Assembly: GCA_900555045.1 (NCBI GenBank)
Contig: USJW01000013.1
Span: 1-59,532, forward strand
Direction of reading: 5' to 3'
Source of the DNA: an uncultured Clostridium sp.
Lineage (GTDB): Bacteria > Bacillota > Clostridia > Lachnospirales > Lachnospiraceae
DNA length: 59,532 nucleotides
Positions 34,615 to 44,154 of this stretch are shown one piece after another. The stretch's first letter is position 1. Every line of letters starts with the position of its first letter. The notes beneath the pieces are model-generated. The model did no database searches and was not told the DNA's origin. It saw nothing but the letters and a program-made list of their open reading frames with translations. The translations under genes and the position numbers were made by a program.

Positions 34615-34625
34615 CCTGCATTTCC

Positions 34626-34655
34626 TTGACATCCCCATCGCCCATGGAGTATAAT
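34626..34655 (+). promoter_or_regulatory. Promoter of glyA
   Basis: TTGACA (34626-34631), 18 bases, TATAAT (34650-34655). Both hexamers are perfect consensus, consistent with strong housekeeping expression. Confidence 0.75.
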
Positions 34656-34713
34656 CGCAGAAAGGTGTTTGACGCCGAAAATTCACAGGGGTAAAGGAAA
34701 GGAAGGACAGGAC

Positions 34714-35961
34714 ATGGTTAATGAAGTAATGAAGTTTATTACCAGCTATGACAGGGAAGTGGGCGAGGCCATCGAGGCCGAGTGTGCGCGCCAGAGACGG
34801 AATCTGGAGCTGATCGCTTCCGAGAACATCGTATCCGAGCCGGTTATGATGGCGATGGGGACAGTGCTGACCAACAAGTACGCGGAGGGGTATTCCGGCA
34901 AGCGCTATTACGGCGGCTGTCAGTGCGTGGACGTGGTGGAGACCCTGGCGATCGAGCGCGCCAAGAAGCTGTTCGGCTGCGATTACGCCAACGTACAGCC
35001 CCACTCCGGCGCCCAGGCCAATATGGCTGTGTTCCTGGCCATGCTGCAGCCCGGCGACACGGTGATGGGCATGAACCTAAACCATGGCGGCCATCTGACA
35101 CACGGAAGCCCTGTGAACTTTTCCGGCCTGTACTTTCATATTGTGCCCTACGGCGTGAACGGCGAGGGCTACATCGATTACGATGAGCTGGAGCGGATCG
35201 CTCTGGAGTCCAAACCCAAGCTGATCGTGGCGGGCGCCAGCGCCTACGCCAGAACCATCGATTTCAAGCGCTTCCGCGAGGTGGCGGACAAAGTGGGCGC
35301 CTACCTGATGGTGGACATGGCCCATATCGCCGGCCTGGTGGCTGCGGGCGAGCATCCCAGCCCCATCCCCTACGCGGACGTGGTGACCACCACCACCCAC
35401 AAGACCCTGCGCGGCCCCAGAGGCGGCATGATCTTAGCCAACAAGGAGGCGGCGGAGAAGTTCAACTTCAACAAGGCCATCTTCCCGGGCACCCAGGGCG
35501 GACCCCTTGAGCATGTGATCGCCGGAAAGGCCGTCTGCTTCGGCGAGGCGTTAAAGCCCGACTTTAAGGAGTACCAGCACCAGGTGGTGAAGAACGCCCA
35601 GGCGCTGGCGAAGGCCCTGACCGACTGCGGCTTTAAGCTGCTGACCGGCGGAACCGACAACCACCTGATGCTGGTGGACCTGCGCGGCATGGAGGTGTCC
35701 GGCAAGGAGCTGCAGAACCGCTGCGACGAGGTGTACATCACCCTGAACAAGAACACGGTTCCCAACGATCCCAGAAGCCCGTTTGTGACCTCCGGCGTGA
35801 GAATCGGAACCCCGGCCATCACCACCAGGGGCCTTAAGGAGGAGGATATGCCGAAGATTGCGGAGTGCATCTGGCTGGCCGCCACGGACTACGAGGCCAA
35901 GGCCGACTACATCCGCGCGGAGGTGACGAAGCTCTGCGAGAAGTACCCGATCTACCAGTAA
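34714..35961 (+). CDS. glyA: Serine hydroxymethyltransferase
   Basis: PLP enzyme interconverting serine + tetrahydrofolate and glycine + methylene-tetrahydrofolate; 415 residues, normal length. Family motifs are NLELIASENIVS near the start, MVDMAHIAGLVA, and the PLP lysine in VTTTTHKTLRGPRGG. The ATG at 34714 follows AGGAAAGGAAGGAC; an upstream in-frame ATG at 34669 lacks a ribosome site and would add 15 residues foreign to the family. Confidence 0.96.
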   Translation: MVNEVMKFITSYDREVGEAIEAECARQRRNLELIASENIVSEPVMMAMGTVLTNKYAEGYSGKRYYGGCQCVDVVETLAIERAKKLFGCDYANVQPHSGAQANMAVFLAMLQPGDTVMGMNLNHGGHLTHGSPVNFSGLYFHIVPYGVNGEGYIDYDELERIALESKPKLIVAGASAYARTIDFKRFREVADKVGAYLMVDMAHIAGLVAAGEHPSPIPYADVVTTTTHKTLRGPRGGMILANKEAAEKFNFNKAIFPGTQGGPLEHVIAGKAVCFGEALKPDFKEYQHQVVKNAQALAKALTDCGFKLLTGGTDNHLMLVDLRGMEVSGKELQNRCDEVYITLNKNTVPNDPRSPFVTSGVRIGTPAITTRGLKEEDMPKIAECIWLAATDYEAKADYIRAEVTKLCEKYPIYQ

Positions 35962-35981
35962 ACAGACCCGCAATACCACCT

Positions 35982-36013
35982 GGGCCTCCGGCAATGCCGG
36001 AGGCCCTTTTTTT
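35982..36013 (+). terminator. Terminator of glyA
   Basis: GGGCCTCCGGC, loop AAT, GCCGGAGGCCC, then seven T. Textbook intrinsic terminator. Confidence 0.93.
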
Positions 36014-36099
36014 GACGCGAGGCGGGCCGCTGGCACAGCCTGCAGGCGCTCCGTTTCCCTTCCTGTCGAATCCTTACACAATCTTAATACTTCTACATA

Positions 36100-36128
36100 T
36101 TGACTAAAGTTTATAAAAAATATATAAT
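36100..36128 (+). promoter_or_regulatory. Promoter of the GntP permease gene
   Basis: TTGACT (36100-36105), 17 bases, TATAAT (36123-36128). The following leader is very AT-rich, with repeated TTTATA elements. Confidence 0.75.
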
Positions 36129-36189
36129 TAGTTTATACAAAATTTATAATTTGTCCGCTGAGGCGGGCACCTTAAAGGAGGGTGTTATA

Positions 36190-37581
36190 ATGACAGGATT
36201 CCCACTAATTATTGTATTTGTAATTGCAGTGATCCTCATGATTGTCGCCATTTCCAAGTTCAAGATTCACCCCTTTATCTCGATCATGACCATCTCCCTG
36301 ATTCTGGGGCTGGTGGCCGGGATCCCGCTGGTCGACAAGACGGCGGCGGACGGCACCAAGATCCAGGGAATCGCCAACGTGATCGGCGCGGGCTTCTCCG
36401 GGACCTTCACCAGCATCGGCATCGTGATTATCCTGGGCGCCCTGATCGGCAGTATTCTGGAGGCCACCGGGGCAGCGTTCAAGCTGGCCGACATGGTGAT
36501 TAAGCTTGTTGGAAAGAAGCGGCCGGAGCTGGCGATCCTGCTGATGGGCTGGGTGGTATCCATCCCGGTGTTCTGTGACTCCGGATTCGTCATTTTAAAC
36601 CCCATCCGAAAGGCATTGGTGCGGCGCACCGCAGTGTCCAGCGTGGCGATGTCCGTGGCGCTTTCCGCAGGCCTCTACATCTCCCACGTGTTCATCCCTC
36701 CGACACCCGGCCCCATCGCGGCGGCCAACACGCTGGGCATCGGCAACAACCTGCTGTTAGTGATGGGCATGGGCGTTCTGGTGTCCCTGGCACCCCTTGT
36801 TGTGGGCTATCTCTTCGCCAAATACATCGGCACACAGGTGAAATCAGGTGATGAGGCGGACAGCGGCGAGATCGGCAAGACCTACGAGCAGCTGGTTGCG
36901 GAGTTTGGCCAGCTTCCCGGCGGCTTTATCGCTCTGGCTCCCATCCTCGTCCCGATCGTTCTGATGGCCCTCGGCTCCATCGCCTCCATGGCTCACTGGA
37001 CCGGGTTCCTCTACGACATCTGCTCATTCCTCGGCACCCCCATCATCGCGCTTGCGGTGGGCACCATCTTCGGCGTCATCCAGATGTCCGGCGCCGGAAA
37101 AATGGGAGACTTTTACAAAGTAACCAACGAGACCTTAAAGACTGTGGGACCGATCCTGTTCGTGACCGCCGCCGGCGGCGTTTTAGGCAAGGTGATCTCC
37201 TCCACCAGCATGGTGAGCTACATCACCTCCAACGCGGGCGCGCTGCAGAAGGTAGCCATCTTCTTCCCGTTCCTGCTGGCAGCGATCCTAAAGACCGCAC
37301 AGGGCTCCTCCACGGTGGCAATCACCACCACGGCGGGAATCTGCGCGCCGTTACTTCCTGTCCTCGGCATGACCAGTCCCGTGCGAGCTGCGCTGGCGGT
37401 TATGGCCATCGGCGCAGGCGCCATGACGGTGTCCCACGCCAACGACTCCTACTTCTGGGTGGTCACCAACTTCGGCGCCATGGAGCCGGAGCAGGGCTAC
37501 AAGACCCAGACGCTGTGCACATTGTTATTGGGAATCGCCTCCATGGTATGGATCTTTATCCTGTCATTGATTATGCACTAA
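36190..37581 (+). CDS. GntP-family gluconate / hydroxy-acid permease
   Basis: Inner-membrane carrier of 463 residues with 12 or more hydrophobic segments. GntP features include FCDSGFVILNPIRKAL, HVFIPPTPGPIAAA and the C-terminal SHANDSYFWVVTNF. Family substrates are gluconate, idonate, glycerate and related hydroxy acids. The AAAGGAGGGTG site supports the ATG at 36190. It stands alone with its own promoter. The nearby TRAP/aldolase system also suggests use of sugar acids, but a shared pathway is only inferred. Confidence 0.9.
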   Translation: MTGFPLIIVFVIAVILMIVAISKFKIHPFISIMTISLILGLVAGIPLVDKTAADGTKIQGIANVIGAGFSGTFTSIGIVIILGALIGSILEATGAAFKLADMVIKLVGKKRPELAILLMGWVVSIPVFCDSGFVILNPIRKALVRRTAVSSVAMSVALSAGLYISHVFIPPTPGPIAAANTLGIGNNLLLVMGMGVLVSLAPLVVGYLFAKYIGTQVKSGDEADSGEIGKTYEQLVAEFGQLPGGFIALAPILVPIVLMALGSIASMAHWTGFLYDICSFLGTPIIALAVGTIFGVIQMSGAGKMGDFYKVTNETLKTVGPILFVTAAGGVLGKVISSTSMVSYITSNAGALQKVAIFFPFLLAAILKTAQGSSTVAITTTAGICAPLLPVLGMTSPVRAALAVMAIGAGAMTVSHANDSYFWVVTNFGAMEPEQGYKTQTLCTLLLGIASMVWIFILSLIMH

Positions 37582-37711
37582 TTGGATGATGTAAGCTGAT
37601 TGCCGGAGACGGGCGCGGCGCGGGCAGACAACTGCCCGCGGGCCCCGCAGCTGGCCGTACCCCATCGCCACCGCCTATGGCAGACAGTAAAAAGTAAAAA
37701 GTCAAAAGTAA

Positions 37712-37763
37712 AAATCCAGGAGCGCACCAAATTGATATACTTGGTGCGCTCCCGGATTTTTTT
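37712..37763. terminator. Bidirectional terminator between the GntP and activase genes
   Basis: AAATCCAGGAGCGCACCAA and TTGGTGCGCTCCCGGATTT pair over about 18 bases, with A-rich and T-rich flanks on either side, serving the two convergent genes. Confidence 0.9.
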
Positions 37764-37769
37764 GTTTTA

Positions 37770-40700
37770 TTATCTCGTCTCTTTTTTCAGATTCTTCTGC
37801 GCCGTCGCCAGCATGAGCTTGATCCGGTTTAGCTGGTTCACCTCGCTGGCGCCCGGGTCGTAGTCCACGGCGATGATGTTGGACTGCGGGTAATGCCTGC
37901 GCAGCTCCTTGATCACGCCCTTGCCCACGATGTGGTTGGGCAGGCAGCCGAAGGGCTGGGTGCAGATGATGTTGTTCACGCCCCCGTGGATCAGTTCCAG
38001 CATCTCGCCGGTGAGGAACCAACCCTCGCCGGTCTGGTTCCCCAGGGACACGAAGCCCTGGGCCATGCGGGCCAGCTCGTCGATGGCCGATGGCGGCGTA
38101 AAGTGCTTGCTGGCCGTGAACTCCTTGCGGGCGGTCCTGCGGAAGTACTCCAGCAGGGAGATTCCGGCGTTGCACAAGTAGGCCGTGGACTTCTTGGCCC
38201 CCAGGTGCTGGGACTTAAAGTTGCTGTTGTAGAAGCAGTAGAGCAGGAAGTCCATCAGGTCCGGCATCACGGCCTCGGCCCCCTCGCTCTCCAAAAGCTC
38301 CACGATGTGGTTGTTGGCAAGCGGTGAAAACTTCACCAGGATCTCGCCCACAATCCCCACGCGGGGCTTTTTTACGTCCTTTCGGGGCAGGGCGTCAAAG
38401 TCGCGGATGATTCCGCGGATGTTGCGGCCGAACTCCATCATGGCCGCGTTCCGCTTGGACAGGGAGGCGATGCAGCGCTTCTTCCACTTCTCGTGGAGCG
38501 CGTTGGCGCTTCCGGGCTCCGCCTCGTAGGGCCTGGTGGCGTAGAGCACGCGCATGAAGATGTCGCCGTACACCACCGCCTGCATGGCCTTGGTCATGAG
38601 CGGCAGGGTGATGGTGAAGCCTGGGTTGGTTTCCATTCCGTTGGCGTTCACCGAGATCACCGGGATCTGAGGCATCCCCGCCTTCTCTAAGGCGCGGCGG
38701 ATAAAGCCGATGTAGTTGGACGCCCGGCATCCTCCGCCGGTCTGGCTCATGAGCACGGCCGTGCGGTTTAGGTCGTAGCGGCCGGACAGGAGCGCGTCCA
38801 TGATCTGTCCGATGACGATCAAGGACGGGTAGCAGGCGTCGTTGTTCACGTACTGGAGCCCCACGTCCACCGCGGAGCGGTTGTGGTTCTGAAGCACCTC
38901 GATCTTGTAGCCGAAGGAGCGGATCGCGGGCTCGATTAAGTCAAAGTGGATCGGCGACATCTGCGGGCAGAGCAGGGTGTAGTCCTTCTTCATCTCCTTG
39001 GTGAAGACCACGCGGTTGTACGCGCTGGACACCACCTTGCGCTCGTAGTTTTTCTGGTCGCGCACCCTTAGGGCCGCGATCAGGGAGCGAACGCGGATTC
39101 GGGCCGCGCCCAGGTTGTTCACCTCGTCGATCTTTAACACCGTGTAAATCTTTCCGGAGCGGGTGAGAATGTCGGACACCTGGTCCGTGGTCACCGCGTC
39201 CAGCCCGCAGCCGAAGCTGTTGAGCTGGATTAAGTCTAAATTGTCCTGTGTTTTCACAAAGCTGGCGGCCGCGTACAGCCTGGAGTGGTACATCCACTGG
39301 TCCGTGACCACCAGGGGCCGCTCCACCGTTCCGAGGTGGGAGACGGAGTCCTCAGTCAGGACCGCAAAGCCGTAGGAGGTGATCAGCTCCGGGATGCCGT
39401 GGTGGATCTCAGGATCCACGTGGTAGGGACGCCCGGCGAGCACGATGCCCCGCTTTCCGGTCTGCTTCATCCACTCCAGGACCTCCTCGCCCTTCTGCTC
39501 CATGTCCTTCCGGGAATCAAGCAGCTCCTGCCAGCCCGCGTGGGCGGCCATGCGCACCTCCGCGGCCGGGATCTGGAAGGCCTTTCCAAATTCCTCCACC
39601 AGGGCCTTTGTGAGGATTTCCTCGTTGGTGAAGGCCATGAACGGGTTCATAAAGTTCACGTTCTCCTCGGCCAGCTCCTCCACGTTGTTCTTGATGTTCT
39701 CCGCGTAGGAGGTGACCATGGGGCAGTTGTAGTGGTTGCCCGCATCCGGCGACTCGTTGCGCTCGTAGGGGATGCAGGGGTAGAAGATGAACTTCACGCC
39801 CTGCTTGATCAGCCAGCTGATGTGCCCGTGGACCAGCTTGGCCGGGTAGCACTCGGACTCGCTGGGGATGGACTCGATGCCCAGCTCGTAAATCTGCCGG
39901 GTGGACTGGGGAGACAGGGTCACGTGGTAGCGCAGCTTCTCAAAGAACACCGCCCAGAAGGGGAAGTTCTCGTACATATTTAGCACGCGCGGAATTCCCA
40001 CCACGCCGCGGCTGGCCTTGTCGAGCGGCAGCGGCGTGTAGTCGAACATACGGTGATACTTGTAGTCGAACAGGTTCGGAATCTCCTTTTTTGCCTTCTC
40101 CAGGCCCAGGCCCCGCTCACAGCGGTTGCCGGAGATAAAGCGGCGACCGCTCCCGAACTGGTTGATAGTCAGCACGCAGTGGTTGTTGCAGCCCTTGCAC
40201 CGGGTCATGGACGTGGTGTATTTGAGCTCGATGATTTTGTCCAGCGGCAGCATGGTGGTAACCGGTTTATCTTTTGGCAGCATGTGCCAGCGCTCCCTGG
40301 CGATAAGAGCCGCCCCGAAGGCGCCCATGATGCCGGCGATGTCCGGGCGCACGGCCTCGCAGCCGGAGATTTTCTCAAAGCTGCGCAGCACGGCGTCGTT
40401 GTAGAAGGTGCCGCCCTGAACCACCACATGGCTCCCTAAATCCGAGGGGCGGGTGATCTTTATGACCTTGAACAGCGCGTTCTTGATCACCGAGTAGGCC
40501 AGGCCCGCGGAGATATCCGCCACGGTGGCGCCCTCCTTCTGTGCCTGTTTTACGTTGGAGTTCATGAACACGGTGCAGCGGGTGCCCAGATCCGTGGGGT
40601 TCACCGCGAACAGCGCTTCCTTCGCGAAGTCCTCCACGCTGTAGTTTAAGCTCTTGGCGAAGGTCTCGATGAAGGAGCCGCAGCCCGAGGAGCATGCCTC

Positions 40701-42035
40701 GTTTAGCTGCACGCTGTCCACCGTACCGTCCTTGATTTTGATGCACTTCATGTCCTGGCCGCCGATGTCCAGGATGCAGTCCACGTCCGGCTCGAAGAAC
40801 GCGGCCGCGTAGTAGTGGGAGATGGTCTCCACCTCGCCCTCGTCCAGCATGAGGGCTGCCTTTAACAGCGCCTCGCCGTATCCGGTGGAGCAGGACCAGG
40901 TGATGTGTGCGGTCTTCGGAAGGCGCTCGCGGATCTCCCTCATGGCCCGGATGGCGGTGGCCAGCGGGCTTCCGTTGTTGTTGTCGTAGAAGCGGTAGAG
41001 CAGCTGCCCGTCCTCGCCCACCAGGGCCACCTTTGTGGTGGTGGAGCCGGCGTCGATTCCCAGGTAGCAGTTGCCGCTGTAGCTTGACAGGTCCCCGGTC
41101 TTCACGCAGTGGCAGGCGTGGCGCTCGGAGAATTCTTTGTAGTCCGCCTCGTCCTTAAACAGCGGCTCCATGCGCTTGACCTCAAAATCCAGCTTGATGC
41201 CGGAGGAGAGCCGCTCGATCATGTTTAAGAGCGATACGGGCTCTTCGTCCTCCAGCGGGTTTAAGGCCGCGCCGATGGCGGCGAACAAGTGAGAATTGTC
41301 CGGCGCGATGATCTGGCTGCCGCTTAAGTGCAGGGTGCGGATGAAGGCGTTTCGCAGCTCCGGAAGGAAATGTAGGGGGCCGCCAAGAAACGCCACGTTG
41401 CCGCGGATGGGTTTGCCGCAGGCCAGGCCGCTGATGGTCTGGTTGACCACCGCCTGGAAGATGGACGCGGACAAGTCCTCGTGGGTCGCGCCCTCGTTGA
41501 TCAGGGGCTGAATGTCCGACTTGGCGAACACGCCGCAGCGGGCCGCGATGGGGTAGATCGCTTTGTAGTGTTTTGCGTAATCGTTTAACCCCGCGGCGTC
41601 CGTCTGGAGCAGAGAAGCCATCTGATCAATAAAGGAGCCGGTGCCGCCCGCGCAGATTCCGTTCATGCGCTGATCGATGCCGCCGGCAAAGTAGATGATT
41701 TTTGCGTCCTCGCCGCCGAGCTCAATGGCGACATCCGTCTGTGGAGCGTGATCCTGGAGCGCGGAGGCCACTGCCACAACCTCCTGGACAAAGGGAACGC
41801 CCAGATGGTTTGAGAGCGCCAGGCCGCCGGAGCCGGTGATCACCGGGATCACCTCCATGGGGCCGGCCTCCTCACGCGCTTTGCGCAGAAGCGCTGCCAG
41901 GGTTTCCTGAATGTTGGCATAATGGCGCTCGTAATCGGAGAATAATATATGATGCGCTGCGTCCAGCAGTGCAATTTTTACAGTCGTGGAACCGATGTCG
42001 ATTCCCAGTGTGGGGGGTGTATGTAAAGAATTCAT
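37770..42035 (-). CDS. Giant acyl-CoA dehydratase activase-related fusion protein (two BadFG ATPase domains + DUF2229 + HgdB-like domain)
   Basis: A 1,421-residue protein. Two BcrAD/BadFG ATPase domains lie in tandem, each with the phosphate loop: DIGSTT near residue 15 and DAGSTTTK near 325. In related activases such as HgdC, ATP hydrolysis drives low-potential electron transfer. A Cys cluster CKGCNNHC follows near 613. Next comes the activase-associated DUF2229 region (GIPRVLNMYENFPFW, SECYPAK), then an HgdB-like part with conserved Cys (QTGGGCRASNY, CTQPFGCLPNHIVGKG). The true substrate of these widespread large fusions is unknown. Start is uncertain: ATG 42035 has a poorly spaced site, and a perfect AAGGAGG lies 19 bases upstream. 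Confidence 0.87.
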   Translation of the reverse strand: MNSLHTPPTLGIDIGSTTVKIALLDAAHHILFSDYERHYANIQETLAALLRKAREEAGPMEVIPVITGSGGLALSNHLGVPFVQEVVAVASALQDHAPQTDVAIELGGEDAKIIYFAGGIDQRMNGICAGGTGSFIDQMASLLQTDAAGLNDYAKHYKAIYPIAARCGVFAKSDIQPLINEGATHEDLSASIFQAVVNQTISGLACGKPIRGNVAFLGGPLHFLPELRNAFIRTLHLSGSQIIAPDNSHLFAAIGAALNPLEDEEPVSLLNMIERLSSGIKLDFEVKRMEPLFKDEADYKEFSERHACHCVKTGDLSSYSGNCYLGIDAGSTTTKVALVGEDGQLLYRFYDNNNGSPLATAIRAMREIRERLPKTAHITWSCSTGYGEALLKAALMLDEGEVETISHYYAAAFFEPDVDCILDIGGQDMKCIKIKDGTVDSVQLNEACSSGCGSFIETFAKSLNYSVEDFAKEALFAVNPTDLGTRCTVFMNSNVKQAQKEGATVADISAGLAYSVIKNALFKVIKITRPSDLGSHVVVQGGTFYNDAVLRSFEKISGCEAVRPDIAGIMGAFGAALIARERWHMLPKDKPVTTMLPLDKIIELKYTTSMTRCKGCNNHCVLTINQFGSGRRFISGNRCERGLGLEKAKKEIPNLFDYKYHRMFDYTPLPLDKASRGVVGIPRVLNMYENFPFWAVFFEKLRYHVTLSPQSTRQIYELGIESIPSESECYPAKLVHGHISWLIKQGVKFIFYPCIPYERNESPDAGNHYNCPMVTSYAENIKNNVEELAEENVNFMNPFMAFTNEEILTKALVEEFGKAFQIPAAEVRMAAHAGWQELLDSRKDMEQKGEEVLEWMKQTGKRGIVLAGRPYHVDPEIHHGIPELITSYGFAVLTEDSVSHLGTVERPLVVTDQWMYHSRLYAAASFVKTQDNLDLIQLNSFGCGLDAVTTDQVSDILTRSGKIYTVLKIDEVNNLGAARIRVRSLIAALRVRDQKNYERKVVSSAYNRVVFTKEMKKDYTLLCPQMSPIHFDLIEPAIRSFGYKIEVLQNHNRSAVDVGLQYVNNDACYPSLIVIGQIMDALLSGRYDLNRTAVLMSQTGGGCRASNYIGFIRRALEKAGMPQIPVISVNANGMETNPGFTITLPLMTKAMQAVVYGDIFMRVLYATRPYEAEPGSANALHEKWKKRCIASLSKRNAAMMEFGRNIRGIIRDFDALPRKDVKKPRVGIVGEILVKFSPLANNHIVELLESEGAEAVMPDLMDFLLYCFYNSNFKSQHLGAKKSTAYLCNAGISLLEYFRRTARKEFTASKHFTPPSAIDELARMAQGFVSLGNQTGEGWFLTGEMLELIHGGVNNIICTQPFGCLPNHIVGKGVIKELRRHYPQSNIIAVDYDPGASEVNQLNRIKLMLATAQKNLKKETR

Positions 42036-42239
42036 AATGGTGGAATTAACCAAACCTCCTTCGTAACCGGACGACCACGGTGCGCCTCTCATGAATGCAG
42101 GCAAAAAATGTGGTCCCGGCGCATGCATCCTAAAGTTTAACATAAAATAGGTAGGAATACAATTGGGAGGCAGCGTTAAATTCCTGTGAATGAAAGGCAA
42201 AAATTGTGCATGATTGCAGAAAAACGTCGGATTTTCCGT

Positions 42240-42268
42240 TTGACAAACAGAGGCGCAGTCACTATAAT
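42240..42268 (+). promoter_or_regulatory. Promoter of the CorA gene
   Basis: TTGACA (42240-42245), 17 bases, TATAAT (42263-42268), both consensus, about 35 bases before the start codon. Confidence 0.8.
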
Positions 42269-42303
42269 GAGTACGTATATTTCATAATGGGGGTAGAGTT
42301 CGC

Positions 42304-43245
42304 ATGATTCGTATTTTTAAGACAGAAGACGGGATAATGCACGAGAAAGAAGAGCTGCAGCCCGGCAGCTGGATCGCAATGACAAACCCGACCGCATCGG
42401 AGATCATGGACATCGCGGACACGTATCGGATCGATCCGGACCACATCAAGGCGCCTCTGGACGAGGAGGAGCGCTCCCGTATCGAGGTGGAGGACAATTA
42501 CACCCTGATCCTGGTGGATATCCCGTCCATCGAAGAGCGCAGCGGCAAGGACTGGTTCGTGACCATCCCCATGGCGATCATTACCACGAACGATGTTTTA
42601 ATCACGGTCTGTCTGGAGGAGACACCGGTTTTGACCTCCTTTATGGACGGCCGCGTGCGGGATTTCCACACCTTCATGAAGACTCGGTTTATCTTACAGA
42701 TTCTGTACAAAAATGCCACTCAGTACCTGCAGTACCTGCGGATCATCGACAAGAAGAGCGAGGTGATCGAGCGCAAGCTGCACCAGTCACAGAAGAACGA
42801 GGAGTTGATCGAGCTTCTGGAGCTGGAAAAGTCCCTGGTATATTTTACCACGTCCCTGCGCTCCAACGAGGTGGTTTTGGAGAAGCTTCTGCGGACGGAG
42901 AAGGTGAAGAAATACCCGGAGGACACGGATCTTCTGGAGGACGTCATCATCGAGAACAAGCAGGCCATCGAGATGGCGAACATCTACAGCGGAATTTTGA
43001 GCGGTACTATGGACGCCTTCGCATCGGTCATCTCCAACAACTTAAATATTGTGATGAAGTTCCTCGCCACGGTGACCATCGTCCTGTCGATCCCCACCAT
43101 GGTGGCCAGCTTCTACGGCATGAACGTGAACTCCCACGGTATGCCCTTTGCGGACAGCCCTTACGGCTTCGGCATCGTGCTGGTTCTGGCCCTGCTGCTG
43201 TCCCTGATTGTGGCGTTCATATTTAATAAGAAGGATTTATTCTGA
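42304..43245 (+). CDS. corA: CorA-family magnesium/divalent-cation transporter
   Basis: A 313-residue protein. A large cytoplasmic alpha/beta funnel domain is followed by a long helix and two C-terminal membrane helices, with the selectivity motif YGMNV at about residues 270-274 between them. The tail FNKKDLF is basic as in CorA. Assembles as a pentamer in the membrane. CorA-like proteins move Mg2+, Co2+, Ni2+ or Zn2+. No magnesium riboswitch is seen in the short leader. Confidence 0.93.
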   Translation: MIRIFKTEDGIMHEKEELQPGSWIAMTNPTASEIMDIADTYRIDPDHIKAPLDEEERSRIEVEDNYTLILVDIPSIEERSGKDWFVTIPMAIITTNDVLITVCLEETPVLTSFMDGRVRDFHTFMKTRFILQILYKNATQYLQYLRIIDKKSEVIERKLHQSQKNEELIELLELEKSLVYFTTSLRSNEVVLEKLLRTEKVKKYPEDTDLLEDVIIENKQAIEMANIYSGILSGTMDAFASVISNNLNIVMKFLATVTIVLSIPTMVASFYGMNVNSHGMPFADSPYGFGIVLVLALLLSLIVAFIFNKKDLF

Positions 43246-43283
43246 TTTTGCGCCGCAGGAATTAAAAACAAAAGGATGATAAG

Positions 43284-44105
43284 ATGAAATTTTTTCAAAA
43301 AATGGAACGGAAATATGGCCGCTATGCCATTCACAACCTGATGTATTATATCATCATGATGTATGTCGTGGGATTTGTGCTGGTGAAAATTGAACCGCTC
43401 TTTTACTGGCAGTATCTGAGCCTGGATGTGGGCGCGATCCTGCACGGGCAGGTCTGGCGGCTCGTCACCTTCATGATCTATCCGCCCACCACCAGCCTGA
43501 TCTGGATTGTGTTTATTTTGCTGATGTATTACTCCCTTGGCATCTCTTTGGAGCGTGTTTGGGGATCTTTCCGGTTTAACGTCTACATCTTTATGGGAAT
43601 ACTGGGACATATCCTGGCCGCGTTTGTGGCCTACCTGGTGTTCGGTGAGCCGTTACTTCTGACGCCCACCTTCCTGAACGCGTCCGTGTTCTTTGCGTTC
43701 GCGGCCACGTTCCCGGATGAGTGGTTTTACATTTACTTTGTGATTGCGATCCGGGCCAAATGGCTGGCGCTTTTCGAGGGAGCGACCTTTCTCATGCTCC
43801 TCATCGTCGGAAACACCGCCACGCGCCTGGAGATTGTGCTGTCCCTGGCAAACTTCATCATTTTCTTCCTGATGACCAGGGATTACCGGCGGGTCAGCCC
43901 TAAGGAAATCAAGCGCAAGAAAGACTTCCAGACGCAGATCCGTCCCAAGAGCCGCGCCCATCACGTCTGCGCGGTCTGCGGCCGCACCGACGAGGACAGC
44001 CCGGGGATGGAGTTCCGCTACTGCTCCAAATGCGAGGGCAGCTACGAGTACTGCATGGATCATTTGTACACCCATCAACATATCAAGAAGTCCGACCTGA
44101 AATAA
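43284..44105 (+). CDS. Rhomboid-like membrane protein with C-terminal zinc ribbon, probably inactive
   Basis: A 273-residue protein with about six membrane helices arranged like rhomboids (GQVWRLVTFMIYP, then LGISLERVWGSFRF and YIFMGILGHI). The catalytic GxSG serine motif is missing: the equivalent segment reads LNASVFFAFA. After a basic linker, the C-terminal about 45 residues hold a CAVC...CSKC zinc-ribbon pattern followed by C and His residues (CMDHLYTHQH). This suggests a pseudoprotease that binds membrane partners. Sits 38 bases after corA. Confidence 0.75.
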   Translation: MKFFQKMERKYGRYAIHNLMYYIIMMYVVGFVLVKIEPLFYWQYLSLDVGAILHGQVWRLVTFMIYPPTTSLIWIVFILLMYYSLGISLERVWGSFRFNVYIFMGILGHILAAFVAYLVFGEPLLLTPTFLNASVFFAFAATFPDEWFYIYFVIAIRAKWLALFEGATFLMLLIVGNTATRLEIVLSLANFIIFFLMTRDYRRVSPKEIKRKKDFQTQIRPKSRAHHVCAVCGRTDEDSPGMEFRYCSKCEGSYEYCMDHLYTHQHIKKSDLK

Positions 44106-44154
44106 CACCGGCCGGGCGCGCGAGACATTTTCAATTATGGAGGATTGAAGAGGA

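Noticed and set aside
37770..42035. Glutamate fermentation via hydroxyglutaryl-CoA dehydratase
   Set aside because: No separate hgdA/hgdB, CoA-transferase, 2-hydroxyglutarate dehydrogenase or decarboxylase genes are nearby; the large fusion family has unknown function.
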